A program made the translations under genes and the position numbers. Below, piece by piece: positions 1 through 10,493 of a stretch of 64,000 bases of DNA. The DNA is from Polyangium fumosum. GTDB lineage: Bacteria; Myxococcota_A; Polyangia; Polyangiales; Polyangiaceae. The stretch is from positions 107,293 through 171,292 of the forward strand of contig NZ_SSMQ01000021.1 of NCBI RefSeq assembly GCF_005144585.1, in the 5' to 3' direction. Positions within the stretch are counted from its first letter, which is position 1. Every line of letters begins with the position of its first letter. The notes beneath the pieces were generated by a model. The model saw only the letters and a program-made list of their open reading frames with translations, was not told where the DNA came from and ran no database searches.

Positions 1-1451
1 TTGATCTGGTTGCCGTCGTCGCACGCCTCGACGCCGGCCTGCTGGAAGCCGTCGCCGCAGGTCGCGGTCTTGCAGCCCGTGACGCACCCGTCGGTGTCGT
101 CCTGGTTGCCGTCATCGCACTGCTCGGCGCCGTTCTTCACGCCGTCCCCGCACACGGGCGCCTGGCAGACGTTGCCCGTGCAGACGCCGCTCGTGCAGTC
201 GGCGTTGCCGGTGCAGGGGAGGCCGTCGCCGCAGGGGCCGCAGGTCGGGCCGCCGCAGTCCAGGCCGATCTCGGTGCCGTTCAGCTTGCCGTCGTTGCAG
301 GCCGGCGCCGCGCAGACGCCGCTCTTGCAGACGTCGCTCGTGCAGTCCGTGTCGATCGAGCAGGTCTTCGTGTCCGCGCACTTGTTGCAGAGCGGGCCGC
401 CGCAGTCGGCGTCGGTCTCGTTGGCGTTCTTCACGCCGTCGGTGCAGGTCGGCACGCAGACCGAGCCCGAGCAGGTACCGCCCACGCAGTCGCCGTCGAC
501 CGAGCAGCCCTTCTCGGGGCCGCAGGGCGAGCAGCTCGGGCCGCCGCAGTCGACGTCGGTCTCCTCGCCGTTCTTCACGGTGTCGGTGCAGGCCGGCGGC
601 ACGCACACGCCGCCCGTGCACACGCCACTCTTGCAGTCCGACGGAAGGGCGCAGGGGGACGCGTCGTTGCAGGGCGTGCAGTCCGGACCGCCGCAATCGA
701 TGTCGGTCTCGCTCCCGTTCTTCACGGCGTCCATGCACGAGGCCGCAACGCACGTGTTCGACACGCAGACGTTGCTCGCGCAGTCGGCCGCCTGGATGCA
801 CTCGACGCAAGCGCCCTCGCCGTCGCACACCTTGCCGACGCCGGCGCTGCAGGCCGTGCCCGCCGCGGCGTTGGTGTTGATGGGCGCGTCGCCGTCGCAG
901 AGGTCGGCGGTGCAGGGGTTCTCGTCGTCGAGCACGTCGGTCGCATCGGAGACGCTCGTGATCTCGCCCATGCCGTCGCACACGCTCTGCTTGCAGTCGC
1001 CGGCCGACTGATCGGTCGTCGCCGTGCCCTGGGCCGCGTAAGCGACCCCGCAGACGCCTTCGTCGCAGGTGCGGCTCGCGCAGTCGGTGTCGGTCCCGGG
1101 GCAGTCCTCGGGCGCCATGCACTCGCTGGTGCTGCCGCCCTGGCCGCCCTGGCCGCCGCTGCCGCCGCCGCCCTGGTTGCTGCCGCCGCCCTGGTTGCTG
1201 CCGCCGCCCTGGTTGCTGCCGCCGCCCTGGTTGCTGCCGCCGCCGCCTTGGTTGCTGCCGCCGCCGCCCTGGTTGCTGCCGCCGCCGCCCTGGTTGCTAC
1301 CGCCGGCGCCTGCACGGCCTCCCGTGCCTTCCGGGTCTTCCCCGGAGCAGCCGGAGAGCGACCCCAGGCCCGCGGTGAGCACCGCCGCTGTTGCCAGCGA
1401 TGCCAGAAACCTCGTCACCGAGGAATTGAGTCTACCGTTTCTCCTCACCAT
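1..1451 (-). CDS. Cys-rich DUF4215-type lipoprotein (3' end outside window)
   Basis: The reading frame stays open to the left edge (483 codons seen), so the C-terminus is missing. ATG at 1451 follows AGAGGTGG; an in-frame GTG at 1418 is an alternative without a Shine-Dalgarno. The N-terminus is a lipoprotein signal with lipobox L-S-G-C (Cys35). Next comes a low-complexity linker of about eight G(2-4)SNQ units, then Cys-rich blocks. Four blocks share the pattern CxDxxKNGxETDxDCGGxxCxxC with variations, followed by DUF4215-like units (CGDGxxxxxEQCDDGN). This is the usual build of myxobacterial surface lipoproteins: a flexible stalk and a disulfide-rich ectodomain. The ligand is unknown. The protein is probably anchored in the outer membrane. 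Confidence 0.8.
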   Translation of the reverse strand, partial: MVRRNGRLNSSVTRFLASLATAAVLTAGLGSLSGCSGEDPEGTGGRAGAGGSNQGGGGSNQGGGGSNQGGGGSNQGGGSNQGGGSNQGGGSNQGGGGSGGQGGQGGSTSECMAPEDCPGTDTDCASRTCDEGVCGVAYAAQGTATTDQSAGDCKQSVCDGMGEITSVSDATDVLDDENPCTADLCDGDAPINTNAAAGTACSAGVGKVCDGEGACVECIQAADCASNVCVSNTCVAASCMDAVKNGSETDIDCGGPDCTPCNDASPCALPSDCKSGVCTGGVCVPPACTDTVKNGEETDVDCGGPSCSPCGPEKGCSVDGDCVGGTCSGSVCVPTCTDGVKNANETDADCGGPLCNKCADTKTCSIDTDCTSDVCKSGVCAAPACNDGKLNGTEIGLDCGGPTCGPCGDGLPCTGNADCTSGVCTGNVCQAPVCGDGVKNGAEQCDDGNQDDTDGCVTGCKTATCGDGFQQAGVEACDDGNQI

Positions 1452-1494
1452 CCACCTCTTTGAAAGAAAGGGAGGAATCGTAAATTTGCACCTC

Positions 1495-1524
1495 CATAGA
1501 CCCGAAGTTTTTCGGCGGCGTCAA
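1495..1524 (-). promoter_or_regulatory. Possible promoter of the Cys-rich lipoprotein gene
   Basis: Reading leftward, TTGACG (1524-1519) is followed after 18 nt by TCTATG (1500-1495). This lies about 44 nt upstream of the ATG at 1451. The -35 is good and the -10 weak. The rest of the 1452-1755 gap shows nothing else recognisable. Confidence 0.3.
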
Positions 1525-1755
1525 GACATACCCGTCTGCCCTCGAAAGAAACGACCGGCCTGTGACCCAGGGTTCGTCGGAGCGGATCGCATCGACGCAC
1601 CCCCGACGTTCCGCTCTCGTTGTCCCGCGACGTAACGGCTCCCTCGTGCAGCGGTGTTTTTCCGTACCGAACACCACGTCCACGCGAACGGAGCCTCTTG
1701 CGCGTGGCGCAGGCGCGGTTGTGATTCGCGGGGGCGTGATACGATCCCACGGGCC

Positions 1756-2397
1756 ATGGATACGTCCCCGTGTTCCCTGCCGTTCCGGCGCGACGATCGG
1801 TTCGTCGGCCGTGGAGCCGAGCTCGCGCAGATCCACGCGGCCCTCCAGCGCAGCAATGTCGTCGTCGTGCGCGCCGCGCGCGACGTGGTGGGCGGGGGTG
1901 TGGGGGTGACGGCGCTCGTCGTCGAGTATGCCTATCGCTACCACGAGGCCTACCGCGGCGTGTTCGGGGTGGTGCATGAACAATTGCCCGGTCGGCGCGG
2001 CTGGGACGCGGACGCATGGCAGGCGCGCTCCCGTCGCGCGCCCTCGCCGTGGGGCGAAAGCGACGTGCGCGACAGGATGCGGCAGGCAATGCAGCAGCAG
2101 CGGCAGCGTTCGGAGCCGCCGCTCGGGCTCTTCGTATCCCTCGGCGGGGCTTTGCCGTCGAAGAGCCCCGCGCAGATTCCCGGCGCCGAGAAGGCGCTCT
2201 TCACCACGGAGGGTTATGATCTCGCGCTCTCCTGTACGAAGGTCGAGATCGGTCCCTTGCAAAGGCGCGACGCTTTCGCGTTGCTCGGGCCCTGCGTGGA
2301 TCGTGATCCCGCCAGCGCCCGGGCCCTCGCCGACGCGACCCAAGGGTTCCCGCTGTCCAGGTCGAGCACGTGCACCGCGCCTTCGCCGACGATGTAG
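1756..2397 (+). pseudogene. N-terminal fragment of a STAND (NB-ARC-like) ATPase, truncated
   Basis: Translation from ATG 1756 gives FVGRGAELAQIHAAL, typical of the start of STAND/NB-ARC ATPases. Then comes a degenerate P-loop region, VVGGGVGVTALVVEYAYRY, where family members have GGVGKTxLA; the Walker A lysine is replaced. The late NB-ARC signature ALADATQGFPL ends at 2355. From 2356 on, the frame reads antisense to the WD40 gene and stops at 2397. A winged-helix piece that would normally follow is found inverted on the other strand (around 4100-4235). The protein has lost its nucleotide-binding lysine and its C-terminal half, so it is probably non-functional. A weak promoter-like TACGAT lies at 1740-1745. 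Confidence 0.6.
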
Positions 2398-4619
2398 GCG
2401 CGGCGTCCTGCGACCCTGAAACGCTCGTTCGGGTGCTTTACGCCGTCGGGCAAGCGCAGCGTCCGCACGGGCTCCCCCGTCCGCACGTCCCATACCGTGA
2501 GATCCTTGCCGCTCCCGCACGTGGTGATCACCTGCTCCCCCTCCGGCGTCATGACGAGGACAGAGATCTCCACATCCTCCCGGGCCGGACCCGTCTTCTC
2601 CTCGTACCGGGCCACCGGGCCATGCTCGACATCCCAAGAGAGGACCATGTGGTCCGCTCCCCCGGTGATCGCCGTCCTTCCATCGAGGCTCGCCGCCACC
2701 GCGGTGACGCGCCCCGTATGCCCCGTCGTACCATAATATTGATGGAGATACGGCTCCCCACCGGGCCGATGGCGCACGAGCCTCCGGCGGAGCTCGCCCG
2801 TCTCCAGGCTGTAGACCCTCGCGACGGCGTCCTTCTCGGCGACGATGCAATGCTCGCCGCAGGCGGCCACGGGCGCGGGATCCATGACCAGCGTCGCGCC
2901 GACCTCGCACACGACCGCGCCGCTCTCCACGTCCCGGAATCGCAGCCCGCCGAAGGGCCCCTTCGTGTGAACGAGCGTCCGCGAAGACGTGCGCGAAAAC
3001 CCGAGCGGGGATTCGTGGATCCCGAGGGATCGAACGACGGCGCCGGAATCCACCTCGAACCACCATATCGTCCCGCGCGGCGAGGCGACCATCACCCGGC
3101 CGTCGTCCTCGGAAAACGCCAACGCCGCCACGGACATCGGCCACCACGGGACCCCTGCATAGGGGGACAGGGACCGCAACGCGCGCCCCTTTCGTAGATC
3201 CCACACGCAAACGAATCCATCCTCGGCCGCAGAAACGGCGCGACGTCCGTCGGCGGAGATCGCGAGGGCATCCACGGGCGCGCCGTGCCCTTCGAGCGTG
3301 CACCATCGACGACGCTCGTCGAGATCCCATACCTCGAGCGCGCCGTCCTCCGCGGCCGACAGGGCCATCCTCCCATCGGCCGAAAGGGCGAGGCGACGCA
3401 GCGGGGCCGAGCGACCGCGCAGCTCGGCGAGGAGGCTCCTCGTCTCGACGTCGTACACGCAAAGCGAACCATCCGCCGCGCCCGAGACCGCGCGTGTTCC
3501 GTCCGCCGACACGGCCACGGCCGTCACCGTGGCATCGTGGATCCCGAGCAACTTCGGCTTCGCTTGCTGATGATACGTCCGCCTCCGCAGCCAGGGCGCG
3601 TTCGCCTCGCGCAGCGCGGCCTCCACAGCTTCGCGCACGTCATTGCACCCGAGCTCCAGGGCCGCATCCCTCAATTGGGCGAGAAAGCGCGGATAGCGCG
3701 CGAGCGCGCGCTTTCCCTCGGGGACGGTTTGCCCGAGACGTCGGCCGATGGCATCCACGTCGGGTTCGTCCACGAGGCGAGGCGCTTCCGCCCCCAGGAC
3801 CTGCGACAGCTCGGCGAGCCATCTCGGCGCAGCGGCCGCTCCCCTTTGCGCGAGTCGTTTGACCTCGACGACGACAGCGCCAACGCTCCGCGCCTCGATC
3901 TCCTGGTAGAGCGCAGGCATCCTCGACAGCCAGGTCGTGACGCGGACGAAGCACGCCGCGACCCACGCAGGCTCGACCCCGAGCGCGTGTTGCCACGCCA
4001 TCCCCGAGCGAAGGCGCGACGCTTCCGGCGTCGATCGGGGACACACGAGGCCATACCGATCGAGCTCCGCCCACGCGTCGGCGACGTCTCCGACAGGCAT
4101 ATCGAGCAGACGCCCGAAGGCGCGGAGGGAGAGAGGTTCGTCGGCGAAGACCACGGCCGCCCGCAGCAGGGTCGCCGCATGCGACGACAATCCCTCCGTG
4201 ACGAATGCGAGGAGCGCCCGGTGCGCGACCGAGAGGCCGGCGCAGGCCTGGATGACGTATTGCAGCGCCTCCTGAAAGGGCAGCGCGCCACGGCGTTCGA
4301 GCACCTTGCCGAGATCCTTGCCCTCGAGGTACTCCATGAGGATGTAAAGCTCGCCGGTGACGAGGCGCCCCACGTGGTGCACCTCCGCGACGTGCGGCGA
4401 CCGGACGCGCTTCGTGATCTCCGCCTCGCGCCGAAACCGCTGCTCCGACGCGAGTCTTCCCGCCCTCTCCCCGACGAGCAACTTGAGCGCAAACCACGCG
4501 TCGTGCCCCGCATCCCGGACGGCGAGGACGAGCCCCATCCCGCCCTGACCGAGGACACGCTCGACGCGGTATCGGACATCCAAAACGCGGCCCACCCAGG
4601 ACGTTTCCTCGACGGTCAT
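2214..4619 (-). CDS. Chimeric protein: kinase N-lobe + STAND winged-helix region + WD40 propeller
   Basis: 801 aa. Residues ~11-128 are the N-lobe of a Pkn2-type Ser/Thr kinase (Gly-loop GQGGMG, Lys in WFALKLL, hinge MEYLEGKDLGKV). The sequence then breaks exactly where HRDxKPxN should follow: GLSVAHRA runs into LLAFVTEGLSSHAATLL. HRD, DFG and APE are therefore absent and kinase activity is not expected. Residues ~130-175 resemble the winged helix after an NB-ARC domain, and ~358-770 carry WD40-like repeats (SADGxxAVSGxxDGxxxVWD). The last ~45 residues (2217-2353) read antisense through the STAND fragment and are not WD40. The gene looks like the product of rearrangement; expression is possible but function doubtful. 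Confidence 0.65.
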   Translation of the reverse strand: MTVEETSWVGRVLDVRYRVERVLGQGGMGLVLAVRDAGHDAWFALKLLVGERAGRLASEQRFRREAEITKRVRSPHVAEVHHVGRLVTGELYILMEYLEGKDLGKVLERRGALPFQEALQYVIQACAGLSVAHRALLAFVTEGLSSHAATLLRAAVVFADEPLSLRAFGRLLDMPVGDVADAWAELDRYGLVCPRSTPEASRLRSGMAWQHALGVEPAWVAACFVRVTTWLSRMPALYQEIEARSVGAVVVEVKRLAQRGAAAAPRWLAELSQVLGAEAPRLVDEPDVDAIGRRLGQTVPEGKRALARYPRFLAQLRDAALELGCNDVREAVEAALREANAPWLRRRTYHQQAKPKLLGIHDATVTAVAVSADGTRAVSGAADGSLCVYDVETRSLLAELRGRSAPLRRLALSADGRMALSAAEDGALEVWDLDERRRWCTLEGHGAPVDALAISADGRRAVSAAEDGFVCVWDLRKGRALRSLSPYAGVPWWPMSVAALAFSEDDGRVMVASPRGTIWWFEVDSGAVVRSLGIHESPLGFSRTSSRTLVHTKGPFGGLRFRDVESGAVVCEVGATLVMDPAPVAACGEHCIVAEKDAVARVYSLETGELRRRLVRHRPGGEPYLHQYYGTTGHTGRVTAVAASLDGRTAITGGADHMVLSWDVEHGPVARYEEKTGPAREDVEISVLVMTPEGEQVITTCGSGKDLTVWDVRTGEPVRTLRLPDGVKHPNERFRVAGRRAYIVGEGAVHVLDLDSGNPWVASARARALAGSRSTQGPSNAKASRLCKGPISTFVQESARS

Positions 4620-4719
4620 CCTGCCCCGAGACTGTCAGAAGGCGCGCCCCGTAGCAACGTAGACCCGCCGCGCGCCCCACGATCCGCGAACGGAGAGGCC
4701 CCGCGCCGGTCGCGACGCA

Positions 4720-4737
4720 ATACCACAAAGGTGGTAT
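4720..4737. promoter_or_regulatory. Perfect dyad, possible operator
   Basis: ATACCAC, four bases, GTGGTAT: a perfect 7-bp inverted repeat in the divergent gap between the WD40 chimera and the FHA regulator. It directly abuts a possible -35 (TCGACA 4737-4742) that is followed after 17 nt by AGATAG, 9 nt before the ATG at 4775. That placement suits a repressor or autoregulatory site for the FHA regulator. Confidence 0.35.
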
Positions 4738-4774
4738 CGACATGGGACACGGCGCGAGCAGATAGCCGAAGTCC

Positions 4775-6118
<1,344 letters not shown>

Positions 6119-6171
6119 CCGTGTTCCAGCACGCCAAACGCCCCGGCGCGGCGTGACGACGTGCTTCCACC

Positions 6172-6201
6172 TTGACGCGGGCGCGCGTTCAGACCTTCCA
6201 T
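6172..6201 (+). promoter_or_regulatory. Possible promoter of the DoxX-like gene (near-leaderless)
   Basis: TTGACG (6172-6177), 18 nt, TTCCAT (6196-6201); the start codon follows 7 nt later and no Shine-Dalgarno is present. Confidence 0.3.
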
Positions 6202-6208
6202 CCGCGCC

Positions 6209-6613
6209 ATGGCCGAAACCTCCGCGGGTTCACGCAAACTCACCATCGCCGGATGGGCGCTCTCCGGGCTCGTCGCCCTCTTCATGGGCGTCATCAGCGC
6301 AGCCGGCAAATTCATTCAGCCGCCGCCCCCAGGCGTCCTCGAAACAGCGCAGCACCTCGGGCTCCCCATCGAAAAATACCCCGCCATCGGCATCGTCGAG
6401 ATCGCCTGCGTCCTCCTGTTCCTCATCCCCCGCACAGCCTTCGTCGGCGCCATCCTCGTCGCCGCCTACCTCGGCGGCGCCACAGCCATCCACGTCCGCG
6501 TCAGCGACCCATGGTTCATGCCCCCCCTCATGGGCGTCCTCGCCTGGATAGGCTACGGCCTGCGCCGCCCCGACGTCATCCGAGCCGCATTCGCAGCGAA
6601 ATCATCGGATTGA
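6209..6613 (+). CDS. DoxX-like four-helix membrane protein
   Basis: 134 aa with four predicted membrane helices: ~12-33, ~56-72, ~76-95 and ~103-118. The pattern GWALSGLVALFMGVISAAGK near the N-terminus and the short length match the DoxX-like family of inner-membrane proteins. These are often linked to redox or stress functions, but the precise role here is unknown. It stands alone between the sigma-54 activator and a dispersed repeat. Confidence 0.7.
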   Translation: MAETSAGSRKLTIAGWALSGLVALFMGVISAAGKFIQPPPPGVLETAQHLGLPIEKYPAIGIVEIACVLLFLIPRTAFVGAILVAAYLGGATAIHVRVSDPWFMPPLMGVLAWIGYGLRRPDVIRAAFAAKSSD

Positions 6614-6625
6614 GGGCGCCTCTCG

Positions 6626-6953
6626 CTGGGGCTTTGCCCCAGGCCCCAGGAGGGGGCTGTCCGCCCCCTCCACCCCGGACCAGCGAGGCGCTGGACCCAA
6701 GCTCGATGAACTGCGCGATGCGCAGTTCATCGAACAGCCGGTGGCAAGACCACAGGCGATCCTGCCAGCCAAGACGGCAGCGCTGACGTTTCAATCGGCG
6801 AAGTGCCGCTGCGTGCGACGACCTCCACGGTCTTGCCACCGGCCCGTGGGAAGAACTGCGCATTGCGCAGTTCTTCCCCTTCGGTCCAGGCCGTGCCTGG
6901 TCCGGGGTCGAGGGGGCGGACAGCCCCCCGCGGGGTCCGGGGCAGCGCCCCGG
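6626..6953 (+). repeat. Dispersed palindromic element, copy A (complete)
   Basis: Complete copy between two convergent genes. Left arm hairpins in order: H1 CTGGGGC-TTT-GCCCCAG (6626-6642); H2 GGAGGGGGC-TGTCC-complement; H3 CCAGCG-AGG-CGCTGG; H4 with a GATGAACTGCGC stem. A core follows with the conserved AAGACGGCAGCGCTGA. The right arm is inverted: H4 with a GGAAGAACTGCGC stem, H3 CCAGGC/GCCTGG, H2 with loop GGACA, H1 CCGGGGC/GCCCCGG. The two arms use different stem sequences but the same architecture. No coding capacity is apparent. Confidence 0.85.
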
Positions 6954-6985
6954 CTCCCGGCTCCCGGCTCCCGGCTCCCGGCTCC
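6952..6985. repeat. Heptanucleotide tandem repeat
   Basis: Four perfect GGCTCCC units and a partial fifth, directly abutting the right end of repeat copy A. Probably slippage-generated. Confidence 0.8.
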
Positions 6986-7002
6986 GCGCCTTTGCGGGAG
7001 AG

Positions 7003-10000
7003 CTACTGGCTTCCGGGCAGATTCACGTCGTCGTCCTCGGACTGTACGATGCCGCGACGTCCGAGGGCGTAGAGGATGTCGTCGCCGTCGACGAGCAGGG
7101 CGGGCTGCGGCTCGGGGTAGTATTCGGGGTAGGTGCCTTGGGCGGGGATGTGGAAGAAGCTCAGGGCCTTTGGGGTCTGCTTTGAGGCCACGGTGAGTAC
7201 GCCGCCGGGGACGTTGAAGAAGAGATGGTCCCCGCGGGCTGCGGTGAGGCTCATCCACAGTTGGATCAGCGATTGCCCGCGCACCGTATAGCCGCGCACG
7301 CCGGAGCCGGAGGCTGGCTTCAGGAGCGTCAACATGGGCCGGGAATCCCATGGCTGCCCGTTGTGGTACGACCAGAAGGGCTTCCAGCCGAGACCGTGCG
7401 TCACGGCGGGCCGGCCGTCTTCGTCGGCGACGACGGAGGTCACCGCTCGGCCTGGGAATCGTTGGTAGTTTTTCAGCGCGGCGAGACCGTCGTCGAGCAC
7501 CACGCGGGCGACGGCGGATTCCAGGAACACGTCGCCCCAGACGGGGTCCTGCAGGGTCAGTTCGTCGTCGTCGATTCCGACGACGCGACCGGGCACGTTG
7601 ATCTTCGACACGACTGGCTGGCTTGATTGCCCGAGGTCGATGTGCTCCACGTAATACTTTGCGTGCGGACGCGGATCACCTGGCTTCGTGGCGGCTTGCT
7701 TCGTCGTGATGTACATGTCCTCGCCGTCCGAGAATTTGCTCACGTATTCTTCTTCGGGTGCGAAGCTGATGGTGGGACGTACGGCCGGGTGCGCTGGATC
7801 CGAGAGATCGAGCACGCCGACGCTGGCGTGCCGGACCTCGCGATAGGTCGTCGCGGGCTGGCAGCCGCCGACGATGTAGGGCTGTGCTGTCGCGAAATCG
7901 ACCTGCACGCACGTGGGGTCGGCGCCGACGTGATAGGTGCATTGCGCGAAGCCACCATCGCAGCCGTATTGCCCTGTGCCGAGCGGCGCCTGGCAGTGCA
8001 GATTGCCCGTCCAGTAGGTGCAACCCTCCTGGCCGTAACAAGTCGAGAATTGCTCGAGCGTCTGATACCAGCAGGCGTCCACATCGCCGCCGACCTGGTA
8101 CGTCGGGTTGGACGGCACGGCCACGAACGTGAGCGACGTGTGCGTCGGGTGCACGACGGGCTCGATGCTCCCGGTGAACGGGAGCCCCGTGGCCACGAAA
8201 TCACCCTTCGATTGGGGATGCAGCGGATCCGAGAGATCGATGATGGTGACCGTGTACTCCAGCCACTTCAAACTCCGCACGACCGTGAGCAGGTTGCCCA
8301 CCTTGTAATAGTACGCGTTCGGCGGCACCTCGATGCTCGCGAGCGTCGGCGCGTATTGGGCCTCTCCCGATCGGGAGATCACCTCGACGCGCGCCTTCGC
8401 GTTTGGCTTGTTCCAGTAGCTCGTGTCCTCGGGGTTCTGCACGCGCACCCGGTAATTCCCGTACCGGAAGATGCCGAGGTAGTTCGGCGCGAGGAAGAGG
8501 TGACCTTGTTGCGTGGGGTTGTCGACGTCGCTTCGATCGTACAGGCCGAACTCGGTCGCGGTCAGCCCTGCGGTGACCGTGCCCGAGGTGGGGAAGGCGC
8601 GCTGCATGCGGCTGTTCAGCGGCAGGAACCCGCGCCGCGTGACCGTGCTGCCCGAGAACGTGAAGAGCTGCACGCCGGAGATATACGGAGTGTTGCTCCA
8701 GTCGCCGTTGTTGTAGGGCAAAAGCGCGAGCCCCGTCTCCGTCTCGCCGCTCGGCGCCTGCACCGTCACGGCATTCTCGAGCACGGTGAAGGCGCGCCCG
8801 GTCTGACGGAGATCCGGCGACGAAGAAGCATCGGACGCAATCGGGTCCACCGCGGCGCGCACGAGCAGCGGATTCGAGCTGTTCGCGTCGAACAGGCTCA
8901 CGGCATACTGGTAAGGTGACTTGCCGACCCGACCGGCGCTGATCAGCCGGCTGCCTCCGAAGACCGAGCGGAGATGATCCTCCGCGCCCTGCTCGGGTGA
9001 CGTGCCGAGCAGCGTCACGTGCCCGGCCGCGTCCACGGAGAACACGTGGAACGTCCCATTCTGCACCAGCGTCGTCGAGACGTAGGCCTTGTCGTCGGTG
9101 AACAACGCCCCCTGAATGGACGCGCCCGGCGCGAACTCCACCGTCTCGATCGGCGTGGGGTTCCCCGGTCCAGACGTGCTCCACGTCTGCAGGCGCGCGA
9201 CGGCCGTGGGAAAGTCGACCTTCAGCCCGGAGATCACCCGAAGCGTCTGCCCACGTAGATCCACGTGGCCCTCGGAGGGAATGACCTCCGGCGCGACGAC
9301 CGTGCCGCGCACGCTGAGCGCGCCGCCCGCGCCGATGTCGACGATGGAGACGTGCGTCGCCGGATCCCGGGCGACCTTCTGGGTGTGCACGGCGACCAGC
9401 GCGTTGCCCTGGTGCACGAGGCCCCGCAAATCGCCGGGGAACCCGGCCGTGCTCGTGAGCGCGAGGCCGTTGCTCGTCAAGGCGAATCGCTTGATGTAGG
9501 TCTGGTGCCGCGCCTCGGGCCAGGGGGACCCGGGAACGGGGAACGAGCCATGCTCGGTGGTGCCCACGTAAAGCGCGTCCCCATTCGCGCCGCTCTCGAA
9601 GCGCGTCGCCTTGACCGTGCCCGACAGCAACGTCCGCGAGCGAACCTCCGGCTCCTCACGGTCGCTGATGTCGACCTCCAGAATGTACGCGCCCAGGCTG
9701 TCGTGCATCGCGAGCCGGGCCAGATCGGAGCGATACGCGAGGCCACCGCTCATCACGACGAGCGCGCGATCCCCCTTGACGTGCATCTGGACCACGTCCC
9801 CGGAGATCGGCAGCCGACCAACGATGCGCGGGTCCTCGGGGTCCTGCACGTCGATGATCTGCAAACCCCGAAAGCGGCTCAGATGGAGCACATGTCCATC
9901 GCCGAGCACCTCGTAGATGTCGCCCTGCGCGAGCGCCGCGCTCGGCGCTACGGCCTCCTCGTCGCCCCCCGCAAAAGCTTGCCGCTCCTCTTCCTCTTCT

Positions 10001-10221
10001 TCTTCCTCCTCTTCCTCCTCACCCCACGTCCACACGGGAGGCATAGGGTCCGCCGATAAAAAGGACGTCGGTCGTTGGCTCGCCTCCGTGCTCTCGGCCG
10101 TTTCTTCCGACAATGGTTCCGTGCTGGTCGCGCACCCCGGCCCGACCAGAAGAAGCAGCACGGCCGAGTTTCGCGCAGCGCGCGTCACGCGACCGTCCTT
10201 GATGAAGGTCCTCATGTTCAT
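7003..10221 (-). CDS. Secreted beta-propeller-domain lipoprotein
   Basis: 1072 aa. The N-terminus has a signal peptide ending in a lipobox-like G-P-G-C, then a linker with an uninterrupted run of about a dozen Glu. The body resembles the bacterial beta-propeller domain family: GLQIIDVQDPEDPRIVGRLP, EVDISDREEPEV, IDLSDPLHPQSKG, VLDLSDPAHPAV. A Cys-rich insertion (YGQEGCTYWTGNLHC) sits near residue 725. The start at 10221 follows AGGAG closely (3 nt); Met3 has better spacing. Probably a periplasmic or cell-surface scaffold with no predicted catalysis. It is monocistronic and flanked by two dispersed repeats. Confidence 0.8.
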   Translation of the reverse strand: MNMRTFIKDGRVTRAARNSAVLLLLVGPGCATSTEPLSEETAESTEASQRPTSFLSADPMPPVWTWGEEEEEEEEEEEERQAFAGGDEEAVAPSAALAQGDIYEVLGDGHVLHLSRFRGLQIIDVQDPEDPRIVGRLPISGDVVQMHVKGDRALVVMSGGLAYRSDLARLAMHDSLGAYILEVDISDREEPEVRSRTLLSGTVKATRFESGANGDALYVGTTEHGSFPVPGSPWPEARHQTYIKRFALTSNGLALTSTAGFPGDLRGLVHQGNALVAVHTQKVARDPATHVSIVDIGAGGALSVRGTVVAPEVIPSEGHVDLRGQTLRVISGLKVDFPTAVARLQTWSTSGPGNPTPIETVEFAPGASIQGALFTDDKAYVSTTLVQNGTFHVFSVDAAGHVTLLGTSPEQGAEDHLRSVFGGSRLISAGRVGKSPYQYAVSLFDANSSNPLLVRAAVDPIASDASSSPDLRQTGRAFTVLENAVTVQAPSGETETGLALLPYNNGDWSNTPYISGVQLFTFSGSTVTRRGFLPLNSRMQRAFPTSGTVTAGLTATEFGLYDRSDVDNPTQQGHLFLAPNYLGIFRYGNYRVRVQNPEDTSYWNKPNAKARVEVISRSGEAQYAPTLASIEVPPNAYYYKVGNLLTVVRSLKWLEYTVTIIDLSDPLHPQSKGDFVATGLPFTGSIEPVVHPTHTSLTFVAVPSNPTYQVGGDVDACWYQTLEQFSTCYGQEGCTYWTGNLHCQAPLGTGQYGCDGGFAQCTYHVGADPTCVQVDFATAQPYIVGGCQPATTYREVRHASVGVLDLSDPAHPAVRPTISFAPEEEYVSKFSDGEDMYITTKQAATKPGDPRPHAKYYVEHIDLGQSSQPVVSKINVPGRVVGIDDDELTLQDPVWGDVFLESAVARVVLDDGLAALKNYQRFPGRAVTSVVADEDGRPAVTHGLGWKPFWSYHNGQPWDSRPMLTLLKPASGSGVRGYTVRGQSLIQLWMSLTAARGDHLFFNVPGGVLTVASKQTPKALSFFHIPAQGTYPEYYPEPQPALLVDGDDILYALGRRGIVQSEDDDVNLPGSQ

Positions 10222-10270
10222 GATCTCCTGTCGTCACCCATCCCATGGAAGGAAGGGCGAACGACGCACC

Positions 10271-10299
10271 ATGACATCGGTATGACGGTGAGCTGTCAA
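10271..10299 (-). promoter_or_regulatory. Promoter of the beta-propeller gene
   Basis: Reading leftward: TTGACA (10299-10294), 17 nt, TGTCAT (10276-10271), about 50 nt before the ATG at 10221. The -35 is a perfect consensus with optimal spacing. Confidence 0.5.
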
Positions 10300-10355
10300 C
10301 CCACGCGAACCAAGTGCCGAGCGATCCACGTCCCGTGGGGCCGCGATACGCCGCG

Positions 10356-10480
10356 CCGGGGCGCTGCCCCGGACCCCGCGGGGGGCTGTCCGCCCCCTCG
10401 ACCCCGGACCAGGCACGGCCTGGACCGAAGGGGAAGAACTGCGCGATGCGCAGTTCTTCCCACGGGCCGGTGGCAAGACC
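10356..10480 (-). repeat. Dispersed palindromic element, copy B (single arm)
   Basis: One arm only. H1 is CCGGGGC-GCT-GCCCCGG (10356-10372). H2 has loop TGTCC. H3 is CCAGGC-ACG-GCCTGG. H4 has a perfect 14-bp stem (10431-10444 with 10448-10461) around loop GAT. It is almost identical to the reverse complement of the right arm of copy A, including the flank GGGCCGGTGGCAAGACC. The core and second arm are missing, and a broken gene starts 13 nt further on. Confidence 0.85.
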
Positions 10481-10493
10481 GGCGAGGTCCGTT

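Noticed and set aside
1..1011. Long plus-strand ORF (336 codons) at the left edge
   Set aside because: It is the antisense of the Cys-rich lipoprotein; the minus-strand frame has a lipobox, Cys repeats and a Shine-Dalgarno.
6626..6953. Insertion sequence with inverted ends
   Set aside because: The interior is ~80-120 bp with no transposase frame and no clear target duplication; better described as a palindromic dispersed repeat.
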